Shown here: in pieces, positions 50,404 to 58,321 of the stretch
How the letters are laid out: every line of letters begins with the position of its first letter
Numbering within the stretch: the first letter of the stretch is position 1
Assembly: GCA_964547645.1 (NCBI GenBank)
Contig: CAZJOM010000013.1
Coordinates: forward strand, 1-64,000
Direction of reading: 5' to 3'
Length of the DNA stretch: 64,000 bases
From: SZUA-430 sp964547645
GTDB taxonomy: Bacteria > Pseudomonadota > Alphaproteobacteria > Micropepsales > Micropepsaceae
Made by a program: the position numbers and the translations under genes
Notes under the pieces: generated by a model
Databases searched by the model: none
Told to the model about the DNA's origin: nothing
What the model saw: the letters and a program-made list of their open reading frames with translations, nothing else

Positions 50404-51377
50404 GCGCTGCGCGGCTCGGCGTATTGGCCGGTGGCGCGATAGGCGTAGAGGTAGCTCGGGACCACCGTTTCGACCGCTGTCGGCTGCACGCAGAGATCGG
50501 CGAGCGTGCCGACTGACGCTGCGTCAGGTCCTGCCTTCACGACGTTATCGACGCGAAGCAGGCGCGCTTGATCGAGCGTGATCGGCGAGAACGGCAGCCA
50601 GCCCGTGAGCGCTGCAAACGTTTCAAGTAGGAACGAGGGGATGGGCATGAACCGGCGCTTGCGCTCGATGACGTTAGAGATGAACGTCAGCAAGTCCTTC
50701 AGCGAATAAACCGCGGGACCGCCGAGTTCATAGGTGCGGCCGCGGGCGCGCTCATCCACGATCGCGTTGGCGACAGCATCAGCGACGTCGCCGACGAAGA
50801 CAGGCTGGAACTTCGTCTTGCCACCGGCGAACAGCGGGAAAACCAACTTCGACATGCGCATCAGGCTCGCGAACATGTTGAAGAAGCCGTCGCCTTGGCC
50901 GAACACGATCGAGGGGCGGAGCACGGTCGTGGCCGGAAAAGCTGCGCGGGCATTGCTTTCGCCGGCTGCCTTGGAGCGGGCGTAGGCGGAGCGCGCGTTC
51001 GGATCGGCGCCGATCGAAGAAATGTGGATGAGGCGCGAGACGCGGGCCGTCGCGGCCGCGGCGGCGATCGTTGCCGGTCCGTCGGCGTGAAGCGCTTCAA
51101 ACGTACGGCCGCCCGATTCGCGCAGGATGCCCACCAGATTGACGACGACCGATGCACCTTCAACGGCGGCAGCAATTTCAGCCTCGTTGCGGATGTCGGC
51201 GCGGACGATGGCGATCTGGCCTACGTCGCCAAGCGGCTTCATCGAAAAGGCCAGCGAGGGTTTGCGCGTCGTCACGCGGATGCGGTAGCCGGCCTTCGCC
51301 AGCCGCCGGACGACGGCGCGGCCCAAAAAGCCGGTGCCGCCAATCACCGTCACCAGCGTGTTCGAAGCCTTAGCCAT
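50400..51377 (-). CDS. NDUFA9-like complex I-associated SDR protein
   Basis: 325 residues. Rossmann loop VTVIGGTGFLGRAVVRRLAK, then VNLVGILRESGGRTFEALHA, LIHISSIGADPNARSAYARS with the YxxSK-type region, and FQPVFVGDVADAVANAI. This is the complex I NDUFA9 subunit family, atypical SDRs related to the mitochondrial complex I accessory subunit and, in alphaproteobacteria, found next to uppP. A catalytic role is not established. ATG at 51377 follows GGAGGG; the longer frame to 51494 is not supported. Confidence 0.9.
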   Translation of the reverse strand: MAKASNTLVTVIGGTGFLGRAVVRRLAKAGYRIRVTTRKPSLAFSMKPLGDVGQIAIVRADIRNEAEIAAAVEGASVVVNLVGILRESGGRTFEALHADGPATIAAAAATARVSRLIHISSIGADPNARSAYARSKAAGESNARAAFPATTVLRPSIVFGQGDGFFNMFASLMRMSKLVFPLFAGGKTKFQPVFVGDVADAVANAIVDERARGRTYELGGPAVYSLKDLLTFISNVIERKRRFMPIPSFLLETFAALTGWLPFSPITLDQARLLRVDNVVKAGPDAASVGTLADLCVQPTAVETVVPSYLYAYRATGQYAEPRSA

Positions 51378-51522
51378 CCGCGTGCCCTCCAACCCTTGAG
51401 TCGTGGCGCTTGTAGCGAAAAGGCTGCCCCGCTTGAAGGGCGATCGCTTTCGGCTTCCGGTGGCAGACGGGCCGTTGACAGGCGGGGGGCCCACAGATAT
51501 CCCTCGCCCCCTTCAATCCCGT

Positions 51523-51607
51523 GCCCAGATGGCGGAATTGGTAGACGCGCTAGTTTCAGGTACTAGTACCGCGAGGTGTGGAGGTTCGAGTCCTCTTCTG
51601 GGCACCA
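51523..51607 (+). tRNA. tRNA-Leu (anticodon CAG)
   Basis: Acceptor gcccaga / tctgggc, D arm gcggaattggtagacgc, anticodon stem ctagt / actag with loop ttcaggt (CAG), a long class II variable arm (taccgcgaggtgtg), T arm gaggttcgagtcctc, and encoded ACCA (51604-51607). It reads CUG leucine codons. Confidence 0.97.
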
Positions 51608-51608
51608 C

Positions 51609-51623
51609 GCTTCGCTGCGAAGC
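51609..51623. repeat. Small hairpin after tRNA-Leu
   Basis: gcttcg-ctg-cgaagc forms a perfect 6-bp stem directly behind the tRNA. There is no T-run. It may help tRNA 3' processing or termination. Confidence 0.4.
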
Positions 51624-51726
51624 AAGCGAAGCCTGCCCTGCGTAGCCCGCTTGGGCGAAGCACGGGCGATTTCCGCAGCTACGCGCAGCGCCGCCCCCTG
51701 TTGGCCTCCTCTGGAAATTCGGCTGC

Positions 51727-52389
51727 ATGATACCGCGGGAGTTGATTGGTACTGCGTTGGTCCCTGGGGGTGGGGAGCTGCGGCTGTTTCGGCGCGGGGA
51801 CGATTTTATGATTGTTGCTGGCCGCGACGAGCTGATGAGTAGCCGTATGAGCGGGTCGGAAGAGGCGCTGGCGGTGATGACGTGCGAGCGTCTCAAGAGC
51901 CCTGCCCCGCATCTTTTGATTGGCGGTTATGGTATGGGCTTTACGTTGCGGGCGGCGCTGGCGCGGTTGGCGCCAGGTGCGCGCGTTGCGGTTGCCGAAC
52001 TTGTTCCAGAGATCATCGACTGGGCGCGCGGGCCGATGGCGGCTTTGACGGCCGGTTGTCTCGACGATCCGCGCGTACAGTTGATTGCTGGAGATGTTGC
52101 CGACGCGATCAGTGCGGCGCGACGCCGTTATGATGCGATTTTGCTCGATGTCGATAACGGTCCGGATGGGTTGACGCGTGCCGCCAACGATCGGCTCTAT
52201 TCGATGGCGGGGCTTGCCACGGCCAAAGCGGCGCTCAAACCTGGTGGCGTGTTGGCGATTTGGTCGGCGGCACCTGACACCGCGTTTTCGCGCCGGTTGA
52301 GATCGTCGGGGTTCAAAGTCGACGAGGTGACCGTGCGGGCGCGAAGCAACGGCAAGGGGCCGCGGCACGTGATTTGGTTCGCGAGTTAA
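51727..52389 (+). CDS. Spermidine synthase-like methyltransferase-fold protein
   Basis: 220 residues. The Rossmann core resembles spermidine synthases: HLLIGGYGMGFTLRAALARL (cofactor loop), VAVAELVPEIIDWARGPMAA, VQLIAGDVADAISAARRRYD and AILLDVDNGPDGL. The active-site aminopropyl pocket is not certain, and such short proteins are often annotated only as spermidine-synthase-like. ATG at 51727. It ends 11 nt before the rsmC-like gene, so the two are likely cotranscribed. Confidence 0.82.
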   Translation: MIPRELIGTALVPGGGELRLFRRGDDFMIVAGRDELMSSRMSGSEEALAVMTCERLKSPAPHLLIGGYGMGFTLRAALARLAPGARVAVAELVPEIIDWARGPMAALTAGCLDDPRVQLIAGDVADAISAARRRYDAILLDVDNGPDGLTRAANDRLYSMAGLATAKAALKPGGVLAIWSAAPDTAFSRRLRSSGFKVDEVTVRARSNGKGPRHVIWFAS

Positions 52390-52400
52390 AATTCAGGGCC

Positions 52401-53324
52401 ATGATGGCGGACGGTGAGATTCTGGCTGGCGTGTATGGCGTGCTGCCGCTGGACTTGGCGCGAGCGCCGGATGGTGCGCGCCAGTTGTCGCCGCTTCATC
52501 CGGGAGCCGACGATCTTGGCGCTGCATGTCCGGGCTCCTACTCCAGTATCGTAATGCTGGCGCCGGCCGGCACGCTGGAGCGGCGGCACGCCATGGCGGA
52601 GGCGTTGACCGCGCTCGCGCCCGGCGCTGCGTTCGCGGCGATCGCGCCGAAGGACAAGGGCGGCTCGCGCTTGAAGAAGGAACTGGAGGCGTTTGGCTGC
52701 GCCGTCGATGAAACGGCCAAAAGCCATCATCGCATCTGCGTTGTGCAGCGGCCGGCGACTCTGATTGGGGTGGAGGACGCGCTCGTCGCGGGCGCGCCAC
52801 GCTTTGTGGAGGAGATCGGTCTTTGGTCGCAACCGGGGGTGTTCAGCTGGGACAGGATCGATCCGGGCAGCATTCTGCTCGTGTCACGGCTGCCGATGTT
52901 CAAGGGACACGGCGCCGATCTGGGTTGCGGCATCGGCTTTCTGTCGCATGGTGTGCTGCGATCGCCCGGCGTCGAGCGATTGGAGCTTGTCGATATCGAC
53001 CGCCGCGCGATCGAGGCTGCACGGCGTAATGTGGCAGACCCGCGCGCGCATCTGTACTGGACCGATGCTGCACGTAGCGACCTGCGCTTTAGTAAGCTCG
53101 ACTTTGTCGTGATGAACCCGCCCTTTCACAGCGGTGCGAGTGAAGACAAGGCGTTGGGCCAAGCCTTCATCCGCAACGCGGCGCAGATGTTGCGACCGGG
53201 CGGCGTCTGCTGGCTCGTCGCGAACCGGCATCTGCCCTATGAGGCGGTGCTGACGGCGACGTTCAAGTCTGTGCGTCTCGATCACGAGGCCGACGGTTTC
53301 AAGATTTTCGAGGCCAAGGCATGA
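52401..53324 (+). CDS. RsmC-like class I methyltransferase (16S rRNA guanine-N2)
   Basis: 307 residues. A degenerate N-terminal methyltransferase-like domain (about 1-150) precedes the active C-terminal one: GADLGCGIGFLSHGVLR (SAM loop), ERLELVDIDRRAIEAARRNV, and the catalytic FVVMNPPFHSGASEDKALGQ with NPPF, as in guanine-N2 methyltransferases RsmC/RlmG. The two-domain length fits RsmC. ATG at 52401 (or 52404) has AGGG just upstream; the TTG at 52374 overlaps the previous gene. The stop overlaps the next start (ATGA). Confidence 0.88.
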   Translation: MMADGEILAGVYGVLPLDLARAPDGARQLSPLHPGADDLGAACPGSYSSIVMLAPAGTLERRHAMAEALTALAPGAAFAAIAPKDKGGSRLKKELEAFGCAVDETAKSHHRICVVQRPATLIGVEDALVAGAPRFVEEIGLWSQPGVFSWDRIDPGSILLVSRLPMFKGHGADLGCGIGFLSHGVLRSPGVERLELVDIDRRAIEAARRNVADPRAHLYWTDAARSDLRFSKLDFVVMNPPFHSGASEDKALGQAFIRNAAQMLRPGGVCWLVANRHLPYEAVLTATFKSVRLDHEADGFKIFEAKA

Positions 53325-54055
53325 GCAAGCAGTCCACCATGCGCATCGACCGCTTGCTCGCGAACATGGGCTATGGCTCGCGCCGCGAGATCGAGCGTTT
53401 GGCGACAAGCGCTCGCGTGATCTTCGACGGGAAGCCGGTGAACGATGTCAGCGTGCGGATCGCCGTCACTGCCGATCTGCCGACGCGCATGTCTATCGAC
53501 GGCGAGCCGCTCGATCCGCCGCCCGGCCTAATCCTCGCGCTACACAAACCGCTTGGCGTTACGTGCTCCCATAAGGAAGCAGGGCCTTTGGTCTTTGATC
53601 TTCTGCCGCCGCGTTGGCGCAAACGGGAGCCGGTGATCTCGACTGTCGGGCGGCTCGACAAAGATACGTCGGGCCTTTTGCTCATGACGGACGACGGCGC
53701 GCTGCTGCATCGGATCATTGCGCCGAAGAGCAAGGTCGCGAAACGCTATTGCGTCAAACTGGCCCGGCCGCTCGCGGGCAACGAGGCGGCTCTGTTCGGT
53801 GCGGGCGGCCTGATGTTGGAGAGCGACGATAAGCCGTTGCTGCCGGCCGAGTTCGAGCCTTTGTCGGAAAGCTCGGGCCTGTTGACGTTGCACGAGGGCC
53901 GCTACCATCAGGTGCGCCGGATGTTCGCCGCCATCGGCAACCACGTCGAGGCGCTGCACCGCGATCAAGTCGGGGGGCTCAGCTTGTCGAACGACCTTGC
54001 CGCGGGGCAGTGGCGGTTGCTCGGCGAGGCAGACGTCGAGCAGATATTTGCGTAA
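53321..54055 (+). CDS. rsuA: Pseudouridine synthase, RsuA/RluB/E/F family
   Basis: 244 residues. N-terminal S4 domain (MRIDRLLANMGYGSRREIER), then the synthase with catalytic D113 in VGRLDKDTSGLLLMTDDGAL, VAKRYCVKLAR, and the C-terminal LHEGRYHQVRRMFAAIGNHV. The size and motif set fit RsuA, which modifies U516 of 16S rRNA; RluE-type function cannot be excluded. Its start overlaps the RsmC-like stop by 4 nt, so both rRNA modifiers may be made together. Confidence 0.9.
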   Translation: MSKQSTMRIDRLLANMGYGSRREIERLATSARVIFDGKPVNDVSVRIAVTADLPTRMSIDGEPLDPPPGLILALHKPLGVTCSHKEAGPLVFDLLPPRWRKREPVISTVGRLDKDTSGLLLMTDDGALLHRIIAPKSKVAKRYCVKLARPLAGNEAALFGAGGLMLESDDKPLLPAEFEPLSESSGLLTLHEGRYHQVRRMFAAIGNHVEALHRDQVGGLSLSNDLAAGQWRLLGEADVEQIFA

Positions 54056-54169
54056 CACTTCGCGCTCCTGGTTTTGCGTGTCGACCATAGCAATCGTTCT
54101 GGCCGGGCTTGACCTGGTCGGCCACACCGTGGCTTCTGGCCTTTAGAAACAGCCGGATTCTCTGAGACC

Positions 54170-54781
54170 ATGAAGATTCATTTCCACGAGGGTGACCTGC
54201 CTGCGGGCGTCGACTTCGGCAAAAGCGTTGCCATCGATACGGAGACGTTGGGATTGAACCCGCTGCGCGATGCGTTGTGCCTAGCGCAGTTATCCGGTGG
54301 CGATGGGCATTGTCACATCGTGCGCTTCGACCGGAAGACTTATCATGCGCCGAACATGGTCCGGCTGCTCACCGATCCGGAGGTCGTCAAGATTTTTCAC
54401 TACGCGCGGTTCGATGTGGGGGTGTTTCAGAAGTATTTGAACACGCCGACCTCGCCGATCTGGTGCACGAAGATCGCGTCGAAGTTGGTGCGGACTTACA
54501 CGGATAAGCACGGGCTCAAGGACCTCGTCAAAGAACAGCTCGATGTTGATCTGTCGAAGCAGCAGCAAAGTTCGGATTGGGGGGCGGCGAAGCTTAGTGA
54601 TGCGCAGCTCAGTTATGCGGCGTCTGATGTTCTGCACCTGCACAAACTGAAGAACGCGCTGGACGCGATGCTGGTGCGCGAGGGGCGGCAGGAGTTGGCG
54701 CTGAAGTGCTTTGCATTCGTCGGTACGCGGGCGCAACTGGACCTTGCCGGTTGGGGGCTTGAGGATATCTTTGCGCACTGA
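54170..54781 (+). CDS. nrnC: Nano-ribonuclease NrnC (RNase D-like, DEDDy)
   Basis: 203 residues, much shorter than RNase D (about 370) and lacking HRDC domains, which fits NrnC of alphaproteobacteria. DEDDy residues: D23 and E25 in AIDTETLGLN, Asp in FHYARFDVGVF, and Tyr/Asp in LSYAASDVLHLHKL. NrnC degrades very short RNAs such as dinucleotides to monomers. ATG at 54170. It is followed by a hairpin and then by kdsD. Confidence 0.92.
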   Translation: MKIHFHEGDLPAGVDFGKSVAIDTETLGLNPLRDALCLAQLSGGDGHCHIVRFDRKTYHAPNMVRLLTDPEVVKIFHYARFDVGVFQKYLNTPTSPIWCTKIASKLVRTYTDKHGLKDLVKEQLDVDLSKQQQSSDWGAAKLSDAQLSYAASDVLHLHKLKNALDAMLVREGRQELALKCFAFVGTRAQLDLAGWGLEDIFAH

Positions 54782-54813
54782 CGGTTTTTCCGGGGCCGGT
54801 TAACCGAAAACCG
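54782..54813. terminator. Stem-loop directly after nrnC
   Basis: cggtttt (54782-54788) pairs with aaaaccg (54807-54813), enclosing a GC-rich ccggggccgg core and cggttaaccg palindrome. It follows the nrnC stop with no gap. There is no long T-run after the stem, so termination efficiency is uncertain. Confidence 0.4.
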
Positions 54814-54953
54814 CGGCGTTGCCTTGATTCAGAGGGGCTTCAGGCCCATACTGAACCGAGTTGGCATGAATTTCGCGTCGGCGCCTTTTTTGCGCCGCAC
54901 AACCATGACAAAACTCACGTCTTGTTCATGCCCGGTTTGCGAGTTTCGCCCTG

Positions 54954-55958
54954 ATGACAGCCGTTCCTGAAAGCCACAGCAATGCCGACCTCGCCGCCGC
55001 ACGTGCCGTGCTGGCGACGGAGGGCGATGCGCTGGGCGCACTGTCGCGGTCGCTGGATGCGAAATTTTCGCGTGCGATCGATTTGCTGGTGGGCGTCGAA
55101 GGCCGCGTGATTGTCAGCGGCATGGGCAAGAGCGGACATGTCGGCAACAAGATTGCAGCGACCTTTGCCTCGACCGGAACGCCGGCGCAGTTCGTCCATC
55201 CGGGCGAGGCCAGCCATGGCGACCTTGGCTTTGTCACCCGCAAGGACGCGGCGCTGTTGCTGTCGAACTCCGGCAAGACTTCTGAGCTGACCGACATCAT
55301 CGAGTTTACGCGCCGTGCCGGGATCGCGATGATCGCGATTACGAGCGGGGCGGAGTCCCCGTTGGCGCAGCATGCCGATGTGGCGCTCATTCTGCCGAAT
55401 GCGCCCGAGGCCTGCCCGATGGGATTGGCACCCACGACGTCGACGACGATGCAGCTTGCGCTAGGCGATGCGCTGGCGGTGGCATTGATGAAGCGGCGCG
55501 GCTTTACGGCGGACGACTATCGTGTTCTGCACCCGGGCGGATCGCTTGGACGGCGCTTGGTGCGCGTCGAGGACATCATGCATAAGGGCAGCGAGCTGCC
55601 GTTGGTCGCCTTCGACCGCATCATGAGCGACGTGCTGCTTGAGATGACGTCGAAGCGGTTCGGGTGTGCGGGCGTGCTCGACGCCTCGGGCGGGCTGATC
55701 GGCGTGATCACAGACGGCGACCTGCGCCGGCATATGCAGGGCGATCTCCTGAAGAAGCGCGCGCAGGATGTGATGACGGGTAAGCCCCGGCTGGTTCGCG
55801 CCGGTGCTCTGGGCGGCGAGGCGCTGCGCCTGATGAACCAAAATGCGATTCCGGTCACGTGCCTGTTCGTCGTGGCCGATGAAGATGTCGCCAAGCCCAC
55901 GCCGAAGCCCGTCGGCATTGTTCACGTGCACGACTGTCTGCGCGCCGGCGTGGCCTGA
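54954..55958 (+). CDS. kdsD: Arabinose-5-phosphate isomerase (KpsF/KdsD/GutQ)
   Basis: 334 residues. The SIS domain (about 35-180) includes GRVIVSGMGKSGHVGNKIAA, FVHPGEASHGDLGFVT and LALGDALAVALMKRRGF, and is followed by two CBS domains (VEDIMHKGSELPLV; AQDVMTGKPRLVRAGALGGE). It isomerises ribulose 5-phosphate to arabinose 5-phosphate, the first step towards Kdo. It is the first gene of a plus-strand unit with lptC, lptA and lptB, which fits an LPS role. ATG at 54954; the lptC ATG is 8 nt after its stop. Confidence 0.94.
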   Translation: MTAVPESHSNADLAAARAVLATEGDALGALSRSLDAKFSRAIDLLVGVEGRVIVSGMGKSGHVGNKIAATFASTGTPAQFVHPGEASHGDLGFVTRKDAALLLSNSGKTSELTDIIEFTRRAGIAMIAITSGAESPLAQHADVALILPNAPEACPMGLAPTTSTTMQLALGDALAVALMKRRGFTADDYRVLHPGGSLGRRLVRVEDIMHKGSELPLVAFDRIMSDVLLEMTSKRFGCAGVLDASGGLIGVITDGDLRRHMQGDLLKKRAQDVMTGKPRLVRAGALGGEALRLMNQNAIPVTCLFVVADEDVAKPTPKPVGIVHVHDCLRAGVA

Positions 55959-55966
55959 GAGGCGTG

Positions 55967-56878
55967 ATGGCGCAATTCGTTGTCGATCCAAAGACCGGCC
56001 GCCTCGTCCCCGCTGGCAGCGTGACGACGCAAGCGGCCGCGGCGGCACCCCCGCGATCTCGTCTTGACGGATGGGAACAGCGCGCTCGGCCGCCGGCGGG
56101 TTCGACGCTGGGCTACACGCGCTTCGTGCGCATCATGAAGGTGATGCTGCCGTTGGTCGCGATCTCGCTGGTTGTTTTGGTCGTGGTCTATTCGTCATTC
56201 CGCGAGGATAACAAGATTCAGCTCGGCACAACGCAGATCGGAGATCTGCAGAATGATCGCCAGTTGGTCAATCCGAAGCTCACCGGCACCGACGGGCGCG
56301 GTCAGCCCTTTACGGTCACCGCCAAGGGCGCAACGCAGGCGCCTGGGAAGACGCGAAAGCTCTCGATCGACGACGTGACCGCCGACATCACCATGCAAGA
56401 CAAGAGCTGGGTCCAAGTCGGCGCGGTGCAGGGGCTGCTGGATGTCGAAGGTAAGACGCTCGACCTCAACAAGTCGATCAACATTTATTCGGACAAAGGC
56501 TACGAGTGCCACACCGAGAAGGCGCGGTACGACTTCGGTAGCGGGTTGTTGAAGGGCGACGATCCGATCAGCTGCCAAGGACCGATGGGCCTATTCTCAG
56601 CCAAGCGGTTTGAGGGTTTGCGCGACCCGGGGGTCTTGCGCTTCATGGGCGGCGTCTCGACGACCTATCAGCCGTCGCAGCGCGAAGGCAAAGCCGCGAA
56701 AGAGGCCGAGACCAATCCCGAAGGCGCGGCGGAGCCCGTGCCCGACAACTTCGACGCTGAAGGCACGACGATCTTAGGCGGACCTTCGCCGGGTACCGCT
56801 GTTCCGCCCGCCACGCCCACACCACAACAAACCCTTGCCGCGCCCGTCACACCCAAACCGAAGCCGACAACGCCATGA
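55967..56878 (+). CDS. lptC: LPS export protein LptC
   Basis: 303 residues, long for LptC (about 190-220 is common). A cytoplasmic N-terminal region of about 55 residues precedes the single membrane anchor (59-76). The periplasmic LptC/OstA-like domain follows: DRQLVNPKLTGTDGRGQPFT, DKSWVQVGAVQGLLDVEGKT and GYECHTEKARYDFGSGLLKG. The tail from about 245 is Pro/Thr/Ala-rich. It hands LPS from LptBFG to LptA. ATG at 55967 is chosen over the GTG at 55964; its stop overlaps the lptA start (ATGA). Confidence 0.93.
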   Translation: MAQFVVDPKTGRLVPAGSVTTQAAAAAPPRSRLDGWEQRARPPAGSTLGYTRFVRIMKVMLPLVAISLVVLVVVYSSFREDNKIQLGTTQIGDLQNDRQLVNPKLTGTDGRGQPFTVTAKGATQAPGKTRKLSIDDVTADITMQDKSWVQVGAVQGLLDVEGKTLDLNKSINIYSDKGYECHTEKARYDFGSGLLKGDDPISCQGPMGLFSAKRFEGLRDPGVLRFMGGVSTTYQPSQREGKAAKEAETNPEGAAEPVPDNFDAEGTTILGGPSPGTAVPPATPTPQQTLAAPVTPKPKPTTP

Positions 56879-57447
56879 TCAGAATTGCATTCGCCTCGAT
56901 GCTCGCTCTCAGCCTTGCCGCAGCAGCGCAGGCACAGGGTGTCGCCAATCCGTTTTCTGGTATGGGACGCGATAGCGACAAGCCGATTTCGATTGCCGCT
57001 GACTCGACGACGGCCGACCTGCGCGGCGAGACGGCGACCTATGCGGGCAATGTCCGCGTCGAGCAGGGGAACTTGAAGCTGCGCTCCGACACGCTTTCGA
57101 TCAAGGCGTCGAAGGGCACGATCATGCGCATCGAGGCGAAGGGCAATGTCGTGCTCGCTTCGCCACAAGGACAAGCAACGGGCGCGACGGCGCTCTACGA
57201 TATTTCTCAGCGCGTGGTGAAGATGGGCGGCAAGGTCGTGCTGGCGCAAGGGCAGAACATCCTGCGCGGCACTTCACTGATCATTAACCTCGCGACGGGC
57301 CGCGCCGAGCTTAGCGGCCAAGGTGGCGCCAGTGGGCGCGTCGAAGGCGTATTCACACCATCGAAGACGCCGAAGATGCCGACAATTGGGCCAGCCCCTG
57401 CCACGAACGACAAGCAAACGCCGGCAGAAAACAAGCCAACACCGTAG
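56875..57447 (+). CDS. lptA: Periplasmic LPS-transport protein LptA
   Basis: 190 residues. Signal peptide IRIAFASMLALSLAAAAQAQ, then an OstA-like beta-jellyroll (about 36-155): SIAADSTTADLRGETATYAG, NVVLASPQGQATGATALYDI and GTSLIINLATGRAELSG. A Pro/Thr/Lys-rich tail (about 160-190) is probably disordered. LptA bridges the periplasm between LptC and LptD. Its start overlaps the lptC stop; the lptB ATG is 49 nt downstream. Confidence 0.95.
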   Translation: MIRIAFASMLALSLAAAAQAQGVANPFSGMGRDSDKPISIAADSTTADLRGETATYAGNVRVEQGNLKLRSDTLSIKASKGTIMRIEAKGNVVLASPQGQATGATALYDISQRVVKMGGKVVLAQGQNILRGTSLIINLATGRAELSGQGGASGRVEGVFTPSKTPKMPTIGPAPATNDKQTPAENKPTP

Positions 57448-57496
57448 TTTCCTACACGCAACTTTAAGGCCAAGTGGGATTTCATGAGCGAGTTCA

Positions 57497-58309
57497 ATGG
57501 GTAACACGTTCGAAGGCGACCATCCTGCGATGGCCTCACAAAATGGACATGACGGACAGTACGGACGGCCACGCTTGGTGGCCGAGCAAACCGGCTTGGT
57601 CGTCGTTCAAGTGGGTAAGAGTTTTCGCCGCCGTCCGGTCGTGCGCGGCGTGTCACTGCAAGTTCGGCGCGGCGAGGCCGTTGGCCTCTTAGGTCCGAAC
57701 GGCGCCGGTAAGACGACGTGCTTCTATATGATCACAGGGTTGATCCCGGTCGACACCGGTTCGATCTTCCTGGACGGACACGACATTACGGCGCTGCCGA
57801 TGTACCGCCGCGCGCGGCTTGGCATCGGCTATCTGCCGCAAGAGGCCTCGATTTTTCGCGGGCTGACGGTGGAGCAGAACATTTCGGCGGTGGCCGAACT
57901 GGTCGAGCGCGACGCGCAGAAGCGGCGTCAGCTGGTCGACGACCTGCTGGCGGAGTTTGCGATCGAGCATTTGCGGCGCGCGCCCGCCCTAGCACTATCT
58001 GGCGGCGAGCGGCGGCGCGTTGAAATTGCTCGCGCGCTCGCAACCCAGCCGTCGTTCATGCTGCTGGACGAGCCGTTCGCCGGTATCGATCCGATCGCGA
58101 TCGGCGAAATCCGCAAGCTCGTGCATCACTTGAAGGAGCGCGGCATCGGGGTGCTCATCACCGATCACAACGTTCGCGAGACGTTGGACATTATCGACCG
58201 CGCCTACATCATTCACGACGGCGAAGTGATGACCGAAGGGACGCCGGACGACGTGGTTGCGAACCGCGACGTGCGCCGCGTCTATCTCGGCGAAAAGTTC
58301 TCGTTGTAG
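57497..58309 (+). CDS. lptB: LPS export ABC transporter ATPase LptB
   Basis: 270 residues. Walker A GPNGAGKTTCF, Q-loop in GIGYLPQEASIFRGLTVEQN, signature LSGGERRRVEIARALATQPS, Walker B SFMLLDEPFAGIDP, and the H-loop in GVLITDHNVRE. The first about 35 residues are an unusual His/Gln/Gly-rich extension before the normal LptB start; an internal ATG at 57530 would shorten it. It powers LPS extraction with LptFG. rpoN starts 12 nt downstream. Confidence 0.97.
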   Translation: MGNTFEGDHPAMASQNGHDGQYGRPRLVAEQTGLVVVQVGKSFRRRPVVRGVSLQVRRGEAVGLLGPNGAGKTTCFYMITGLIPVDTGSIFLDGHDITALPMYRRARLGIGYLPQEASIFRGLTVEQNISAVAELVERDAQKRRQLVDDLLAEFAIEHLRRAPALALSGGERRRVEIARALATQPSFMLLDEPFAGIDPIAIGEIRKLVHHLKERGIGVLITDHNVRETLDIIDRAYIIHDGEVMTEGTPDDVVANRDVRRVYLGEKFSL

Positions 58310-58321
58310 GGCGCGCGCGGC

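Noticed and set aside
51378..51494. N-terminal extension of the NDUFA9-like gene
   Set aside because: The Rossmann motif starts directly after ATG 51377, which has GGAGGG upstream; the extension has no conserved content.
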